DNA of 47,401 nt, from NCBI GenBank assembly GCA_016206925.1, contig JACQQS010000007.1, positions 1-47,401 on the forward strand, read 5' to 3'. A program made the position numbers and the translations under genes. Below are positions 35,001 to 44,000 of this stretch, piece by piece. The notes under the pieces were generated by a model. The model did not search any database, was not told the origin of the DNA, and saw only the letters and a program-made list of their open reading frames with translations. Numbering within the stretch: position 1 is the first letter of the stretch; every line of letters starts with the position of its first letter. This DNA comes from Candidatus Omnitrophota bacterium. Lineage in GTDB: Bacteria > Omnitrophota > Omnitrophia > Omnitrophales > JACQQS01.

Positions 35001-38000
35001 TTCTCTGGCAGGACAAATGGCCGGCGCTATCAGACAAGGGCTTCAAATTCGGAGTCGTGCGCGGGGAGAGCTCATCAAGCAAGGTGCCGACGAAAGCGAT
35101 CAGGATTTTCTGAAGCGCGCGATGGCATATGTAGTAAATCGCATCGAGCGGACGGGAACATATACATTGCGGGATGAAGAAGGGAGAAAGCTCCTTACCT
35201 TTGTGATGGACGGAGATCTTACGCCCGTTTTGGCTGTTCATGCGGGTAAGCTTGACGGTGTCTTTGGTGTTACGGCGCTACCCGAAGCCGTTTTGCGCGC
35301 CATGCTTTCGAAGGGCAAGGACTTCGAGTATGTCGCTGTAATGTCTTCCTATGAAATGATGCGAAAACTTCCCAAAGGTTTAGGCTTCACGAAATTGTTT
35401 GCGCTTTACCCCTATGAAGAAGTTGAGCTCCTGGCGGATGCCGGTTTTACGCATCCGGCCATTGTCGAGCTTAAGCGTGCAAACGATATGACGATTGAAA
35501 ATGTGACTCAAGTTCTGCAAAATCATTTAGGCCGGGTTTCTGCCGTATTAGAACAAGCCATTCGGGACAGCGCCGATGAAAAGACGGCAACGCATTTCAA
35601 AAAATTGAGAGACAAACAAAAAGTACCGGCCGGGGAATTAAGAAAATTGGCCAGGCAAATCGTCAATACAACCGAGCTTCGCAAGTGGACCACGAAATAC
35701 AGCTCCTGGGACCCCCAGTCTGAGAAACTGGCGGGCGGAAACGACGGCGTGGTTTACATCGGCGCCACGAAGCGCAATCAATTCATTCCCGGCATGAATG
35801 TGGAGCCGAGAATCGAGCTGGGTCCCGCAGGCATTCCAGGCGTTTACACGTACCGGATTACGGAGAGCGGGGATTCGGGCCGCGGAGTCGTTTATGAAAT
35901 TACGATGGAGACAAGGCTCGCCGATCTTCTGAGACATGAAAGCGAGTACCGGGCGAAATGGGGCAAGGCCCGCTTCGCTTTTGAAGTAGGAAAAGCTTAT
36001 CTGGCCGAAGCCAACGGCACGCTTGCCGGATTTGAAATGTTTAACCGCGCCGAAGAAGAATTGGTCAAGGCCGAGCGGTTGACACTAAAAACGCTGCGTA
36101 GCCAGGGCGTCCCGCCCCAGATTGAATTCGCGGGCCAAGATGCCTCGCCTACGCGCGCGAGGGATTTTGAAAATGAAATATTCCTGCGTGAAATTCGGGC
36201 GGAGAAACTTTTACTCGAAGCAAAGAAAGCCATTTTAGGATTAAACCGGGAAGTCCAGGATGTCGATCAAGCCAATCAACGGGCCGAGGATATTTTGGGA
36301 CATGCGCTGGCGCTTGTTCCGACCCATGAAGAAGCCCGTTCGCTTCATACCCAGCTTTTGACCTATCACGGCAAGCGGAAACCGGCATTCAGAACGAAGG
36401 GCATTGAGAAGGAATTCGACGGCTCATTCCTAATCCATCCGGAAATCCTGCCCGTCCGGAGCGCAGCTGAAATTAATCGGGCGTGGAAGGAAGGTATTGA
36501 TCGAGGTGACACGCACTTTTTAATCCGGGTCCCGGCAGCGGATGCGCTAACCATCAATACTTTGGTTGACGGCATTGACGAAAATATTATTCGGGATACT
36601 TCACGCACCGTTTTCTTCTGGGAAGAACCTTCTAATATAAGTCAGGAAGGACAGCTGAAGAAGTCGGACGCGGAAACTACGAATGAGTCCATGGGTCGCA
36701 TCCGCGTACTCTTGGCAGAACGGTTTGGAGAAGCTTACGCAAAGCAGGTTCGTCTGGCCACGGGCGGGAGCATGAGCAGTATTAATGCCGAAGAGTTTGC
36801 GCGCCAGGAGCATATCGATATCCTTGTTCCGGGTACCAGTTCAAGAACCTCCATAGAATTTGCGGATATTGCCAAAGCGGTAGCTTCCGTGCCCTCGACG
36901 AGCGGAAGACGGAAAGGTGTAATTGGCGTTTGGAAAGGGAAAGTGCAGAAATATCGTTTTGGTCCGTGGCTTGAGCGAGCTGTCAAAGCGGGTCTTGATC
37001 TTAACGCCCTAGACATATGGATCGTTCCGGGAGTAGACCGGCGCCGTCTCATTAATGTCAACAAATACGCCGCCGAACTTGAGGGCGCGCGCCTAAGCGA
37101 TGAACGCCTGCCCCTGGTTTTGCCGCATGATTTAGATCTTACCCAAATGCGCGATGCTCTCGATGAGCTTTTGACCGAAGCTGAACTTATTCTTTGGCAG
37201 TACAAGCGCCGTGAAAAAGAACTGGTGATCAAGAAGAAGGCGGACGGAACTTCCGTTACGAATGCTGATCTTGACATCCAGACAAAACTGCTCGAGCTAA
37301 TCAAAGCGCACCCCCTGCTTTCCAAAGCGCGCATTATTTCAGAAGAGGGGATGGATGATGAACGGATTAAGAAAATCAACGAAGAAAATGCTCATTCTGA
37401 TTGGACCATTGTTCTAGATGAGATCGACGGTACCAATAACTTTATCCGCTGGATCGGCGGTGAAAAATCGCGGACACCTTCGAAAGTTCAGGGATCCGGC
37501 ATAGCGCTCGGTCTGCTTTTTAGAGGCGAGCCCCTCATTCACACATTTTTAAGCCCCGATCTGGATATCCCCGGCGAAGAGGGCGGCATCCGCGCCGTGG
37601 CCGTTCGCGGTCAAGGCGTAACGGTCAACGGAAGACTGGTACAAATGGCCGATGATTTTGATCCCAAGACGGCGCAAAGCCACATTCGCTTTAGCAGCCG
37701 CGTTAAAAGAAGTAAATCCATGCAGGAAAAGATAAAGGCGGTGCGCAAGGCTTTTCCGAACAGGAACCAACTCCTAGGCACTGCGGCGTCGGCCATACAA
37801 ATTGCGGCAAGCGGTACGTTTAATCTGCCGGCCAGGCTTGTGATAACAACGGACGGATATATTTGGGATGAATTAAACATGTTCTTTATTGAAGAGACAG
37901 GCGGGCAGATTATTCGTCTGGAGGATGGTCAGCCGTGGCGGTTTTCGCGCTCGATGCTTGATCAGGTGGCGGACGGGAAAAGATTGCCTGGATACATTGC

Positions 38001-41000
38001 AGGATCGCCAAAGGCGGTAGCTTATGCGGCCAAAGTGTTCGGGCTTCCCCAGCCGGCTAGAAGCCGGGCCGAGAGGTCGGCGCTTGAAGGCCGAAGAGAA
38101 AATATACCTCCCCATATCTTCCGTCAATACGACATCCGGGGCGACGTAACCAAAAACGAAATTACCGTAGAGGATGCCGCGCTATTCGGTGAATCCATAG
38201 CGCACCGCTTGCTTGAGCAGGAGCAGCCCGGCAGTTCCGCGGATAAGCCGTGGTTCCTGCTCACCGGTGATGAACGGCCCGTAAACCGGCTGCTTGTCGA
38301 TGCTTTTGCCAAATCACTCAGCGAGCATGGAATAAATGTCGAGTTTACGCGCGAATATGTACCGACGCCTGTTTCCCACAGGCGCCAGCTTTTAGGAAAT
38401 ACAAAGCAGGGGAGACGGTATGTAGGGCGCGGCCAGGCTACGGCTTCTCATCTCGCGCGCTGGATTTTTGGCGGTTTTAAATTGGAGCTCTTCATCAACG
38501 GGGAGTGGGTTCCTTTTGCCGGCGATGATTTAAGGGATCTGTATCACAGAATTAAAGAGACGCGCGTGCACGATGAGCCGGAAGGCCGCCGAGGGAAGCA
38601 GGAAGAAATTGCCGACGTATTGCCGGGATATCAAGAGCAGATCATCCAGCGATTTGGAAAAGTACTGAGAGAAGCTGCAAAACGATACAAGATTTTGACC
38701 GATCACGGAAACGGGACCACTGGAGTTCTCGCGGAAATCCTAAGGAATTCCGGCGTTGACGTCACTACGCAAAATGAGTTAGCCGATCCCAATTCCAAAA
38801 TTATTGCCGATCCCATGAGGCTTGAAGCTCAGGTACGATTTACTCAAGCATTGCTTGCTCTGAAGGGCACGCCATCCGAGCGCGATTTGGGTGTAGCGTT
38901 TGACTCTGATGGAGACAGGCATCGTCTCATAGATGAGCGGGGGAAGGACTTGAAACCTGTTGTGATCGGGGCGGCCCTTTATCACAATTTGTTTGAGAAG
39001 CATAAGCGGTTTCTTACGCATGATAAATTAGCCAAGGCAGGAATTGCTGTAAACATCGGCTTGGACAGCCGCATGCCCAATCAGATTTTCGATTTGATCA
39101 ATCAGCATATTGAACAGGGTTACCAGTTAAAAATTAAAGACATTGAGTCCGGCCAGCCGGCGGTTAAACGGTATTTAAAGGATGAGGTGAGAAGGCTTAA
39201 GAAAGCCACCCAGGAAATTCCGATTCTGAGGGACGACCCGGAGATAAAGCGGCTCTTCGCAGCGTTCCTGGAAGATTTCTTCGCATTCGAAGTTTTGGGC
39301 CACTTTGACTTCCTGCCTTTTGCCGATCGGCCCGGCCTCGAAGCGGAACCGGTTGATGACGCCATGTATACATTCCTGAAGGAGCTGGAGATACTGACCA
39401 GCGCGCCGGCTGGAACGAAGATAAGCGAATTTTTCAAGCCTTTCGCACCGGCTTCCATTGCTTCCGACACCTTTATCGATGATTTTCGAATCGATTCTCC
39501 AGACGGTTTCAAGAAAGAAATTGCCGAGTCCCTGACCCGCTCGATTGAAGGCGGCCACGTCTCATTTAAACAGCGGGTTGCCTCCGTTAAGAAGTACCAG
39601 GATGGTGTGCGCGTCAACTTTGAAGATCGCAGCTGGGTAGTTCTGCGTTATTCCAATACCGAGCCCAAGCTTGCGCTGGCTTTGGAAGGCCCGAGCAACA
39701 AGCGGTTGGCTGAATTGATTGGCGAAGTTTTGCAATTGCTTGAACCGTTCCGCCAGCAGAATAAAGTCGGCAAGCGGGAGCGCGGCGGGACGGAACTTTC
39801 TCTGGACGCGCTCCGCACTTTGCAAAGCGAGAGAGCGGTTCGAGCCCATGCCGAAGAGAATGCCCGGTTAAAAGTGAAAGATAAAGCGCCCCGCGGAAAA
39901 GTGATCGGAAAAGCTCCCGAGCGCCGCATTTTGAAGCTGAGCGACCTTTCATGGGAAAAGAACCCCAAACAGCGCGCGTATTATATCCGCCTGGCCATCG
40001 AAGCTTTCCATAAAGGCATGGTCATATTGAATCCTCTTCTAGCCGGCGCGAGCGCCCGCATGCGTGACGCGAAAAGTCTCGACCAGGTTCCGGAAGAGCT
40101 TCTGCGGCATTATCCACGCTCGGTTCTTGAGTCGATCGAATACAAAGCGTTCATGCCGGCCGCAGTCGTGGATGGCGCACCGCTGACATTTTTGGATGTC
40201 ATTTTTATGAATATTGCCAATTTTCAGAAACAAATCGGCGTGGATAACATCCCCATTACACCTCTTGCTAATCCGCGTAACATCGAGGAACTCGAAGCTT
40301 ATTTTGACAAGTTGGGAAGATGGGGTATTCATCCCGAAAATGTGCAACCGTATTTGCAGCCGCTTGTGCCGAGATTTGATGATCAGGGGCGGTTGACGGA
40401 CACCCTCGCCCCCGAGGGGCATGGTGAATCTCTGCATCAATTTGTAGCAAGCGGGCTCGTTTTGAAATTTATGAAGAGTAGTTCACGCAAAGATCGGCCC
40501 GTTATTTACACATGGCAAGTGGATAATCCTGGCGGAGGACTTGATGAAAACGCGCTTTTCGAAATCGGGTACTTTTTGTCGTTGAGAAACAGGAAACTGT
40601 CACTGCGCGGCCGGCCTGACGTGCTGTATATTGCAGCCCGCCGACCGGAAGAAGGGCAAGGTGCTGTGGGCGGCGGTATGGTAACTTGGAAGTCCGGCAC
40701 TTTGAGGAGGAAGCAAGCCATCGTTGCAGAAGACGATCAATTGAGCGGGAGAACGGATATCAACGTACGAAGCTTGTTGGCTAATACCGGGTCACGCATT
40801 GCAAGCTTGAGCATTTTTGGCAAGCATTACGCGCCTGAAGAGACATTTTTTGAATTGCAAGAGATGCGAGATGCAAGCCTGCGTGATCGCGAACTGGTGA
40901 AAATTGCAGACAGCGGACGGGCGCGATTCTCACGAAAAGCAAGCACGCGCGAAGGCGGAACGGTTATCGAAACGCGCGGGCATGATATTGTGACTGCCGA

Positions 41001-44000
41001 GCCTCTTCACGGGCAGATTGTGACAGCAGTTGTCCAGACAACTTCGATCGATGAAATACGTGATGTTGCAGATGAGAAAGCGCGCAGCAGGGCCATTAGA
41101 GATGTTGGTTTTATTCCCAACAAGGATTTTGGCGATGTGAGCAGAAATTTTAAAATTATCAACGAACGTGCGGCCTATTTGACCAAAGGCGACTTGCTCA
41201 GTCCCCAGGCCAAAGCCCTCGCCGATGAAATTTCTTCCGGCTCAAAAGGCTTTGGTTCTGCTGAAATTGCTCCGACCGCCGGATTTGGGGTAGAGGCCGT
41301 GAGCAGCGGAGAACCGCTTGCAATACGGTCGCTTGACGATGTCCAGGCCATAAGCGTTCTCCAGGAAATTATCAGTCGTAAGTCGGGAGATAGAATTTCT
41401 CTGAGGGAAGCACAAGCTCAATTACTGGAACGGGTGGCGAAACTTCAGCGTGAATTAAAAACTTCCATACAGGTGCCTCTCGGCATGTTTGATAGAACGG
41501 ATGACTTGCTTCTTGCAGTACTTACAGACAAAGGATCCAAGCAAAGGCATGAGATTACCCTTACACAACTGTTACGTTCCTTTGCCAATCCAGCTATTGA
41601 TGCGGCCCTTTCGATTAAGCCGCGGGTCTTGATTGGGTTGAGCGGAGCAGCGGGCGGCGGGAAAACCACCATAACCCGCAAGGTAAACCGCTGGCTCGAA
41701 GCACATTATCCGAGTGTCAAGGTCCGGGATTTCTCTTTTGATGATTTCCTGATCGATCCGGAAGATCGCGATCCCACAAAAAGGCACAGCGAATATATGG
41801 AGGACAAGGTTTCTATGGACCGGTATGTTGATTTTGTTGATGCGCTCAGAAGAAACGAACGCGCGACAAAGCCCATTTACGACACAACCGGCAGGGGCCG
41901 GCTGAAATTTGGCTTGGTACACAAAGACAAAGGCCAAACCCTCACCATATTTAATGGCTACCGTACTATTTTTATCGAACCTCTCGACAATGGAAGATTC
42001 AATTTGAACGAAATTTGGAAGCGAAGTCATGAGCCTGATTTGAATGTGACGGAACAAAGCGGCAAGCCGTATTTGAATGTGAAATCGACCGAGACATTTG
42101 TATCGGGTACGACTCCGATCCGGCTGGAACGTTTAAAAGACAAATCGTTTCGAATTACCATTCGGGAGTCTGTTTTTCATGTCCGCTACACGGATACCGG
42201 AGTATTCCTGGATATTGAAGGGGAGAATCCCGTTCAGCTTAGTGAGAAAGCAAAAGTCGAAGCGCTCGAGGTCTGGAATCCTGTTAAACCCGGAGAAAAG
42301 CAGATCGTAAACGGCGAGGGCGCTTTAATTCTGGTATCGGACAGGCGCGATCCCAAAATCTGGGACCTTACGGTGAGCATCAATGTGTCGGCGCGAGTGC
42401 GTAATTACAGGAGAGTGAAGCGGTCCCTTCAGCGGCAGATGCCTTGGGACGAGATCGACAAACAGGCCGAATTATTCTGGCAGAGGACCCTTACCGAAGA
42501 TCTGCCGGTGCATGAATTGGGTTGGCAGGCTTTTGAGACACGCGGTACTGCCACCTTGCGTAGGACGGATAGCGGTATTCCCCTTCATAGGCATGTGGAG
42601 GTCAACGGCCTTACGCTATCGGAGCAGATTTTCCGAAACGATGTTTATGGCCGACGTACCATCGGGGAAGAAGAAATATTCACGACACATGGAATTGATC
42701 TTCGCCGCATCTTAAGCGACAGCGCCAAAGCGGGAGAACAAACGCTCATTGATTGGATTGAATCCGTACGCCAGCGCGCAGAAACAGAAAGGAAACTGCT
42801 TAGAGACCCAAGGCCATTTCCCGGCGAGCCAGACCTTGAAACAAGAGAACGCTTTGAACGATATTTTGGAGGCACGTTCAGAACGCTCGCCCTCGGTCAG
42901 TATCTACTGCTTAAGTTCGAACTTTCATCCCAGGGCGGGACCGGCTATCTTGATCCCGATACCGAAGCGCATTTGAGAAATATCTTAAGGCGTACGCAGG
43001 GCCTTTTTGCAGGTGGACAGATTTTGGATTTATCGAACCGATTAAAAGGAAAACTGCGGTATCGGGCTCTGGAAGAAGTTGCTGAAAGACGCGGTAATTT
43101 CCAGGAAAGGGATCATGAAGTCGATCTCCGGCATGTTTTCATCATGAACCAGCTTCCTTTCATTGAAGGAAAGCTAAACCAGTTAAGCGGCCGGTACGAG
43201 GAACTTCTCCGGCAAGCCGGTGCAGAAAATGCTCAAAAAGCTCAGGCGAAGCTTGGGGAAGCACAAGAGATCATCGATCAATTTTTTGACGTTCAGTACA
43301 ACCTGTGGAGGCTCGGCATTGTAGATGTCGCACCGGATTTTGCGCGGCGGTATGGTTTGGGTACTCATCACGGAGCGCTGACCGTACAGTCGGTTGCGCC
43401 GGGAAGCCTGGTTGTGGATGATGAGAATTTGGAGCAAAAGCTGGAGGTGATCGTGCAAGAAAACAAACAGCGTCCCTTGCCCGAACCGGATAAGGATGAG
43501 CAGTTGGAAGGCTACGATAAACTGGAGGGATTCCAGAAACGGTTTATTTTTAATGCACGCACGGGAGAAAGTTATTTCAAACGGATTCCAAAAGCCTTTC
43601 GCCCGTATTACGTCAGGCAAATCCTGCAGCGTGTTCCCGTTGATTTTGAGGAGATGAAAGTCCGATACGGTTTTAGAAGGATTTGGGAAGAGGCTCTTAA
43701 AAATGGCACAGCCGAGCATTTTCAAAATTCGGGGGTCTCTTCTGCCCGTACAGATTACCACCGGATTAGCTACATCGAAGGTGAGCTGGCGCATCATAAC
43801 GTAGCGGTTCTGAGCAGGCTATTTTTAGAAACGTTGGGCCAAAGCGTCGAGCGTCCCGGCACGCCGCCTCTGGTATGGTCGGTGCTTTACGGGATGTCGC
43901 TTTCACAGGATCCCAATGACGCGCTTTTCGCTCTCGCTGATATTTTTTATCATCGCTTAAGCGGTGATTCTCTTTGGCTTGAACGGGAAAAAGTTTCTCA

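Noticed and set aside
36735..37379. Minus-strand open frame of 214 codons
   Set aside because: It is opposite the TIM-half and IMPase-like domains, Ser/Arg-rich as expected for antisense translation, with no motif.
41930..42290. FHA domain within the kinase insert
   Set aside because: The strand pattern is loosely similar, but the conserved Gly-Arg and Ser-x-x-His residues are missing.
43183..43797. Minus-strand open frame of 204 codons
   Set aside because: It is a shadow of the helical region after the kinase; no start signal and no recognisable domain.
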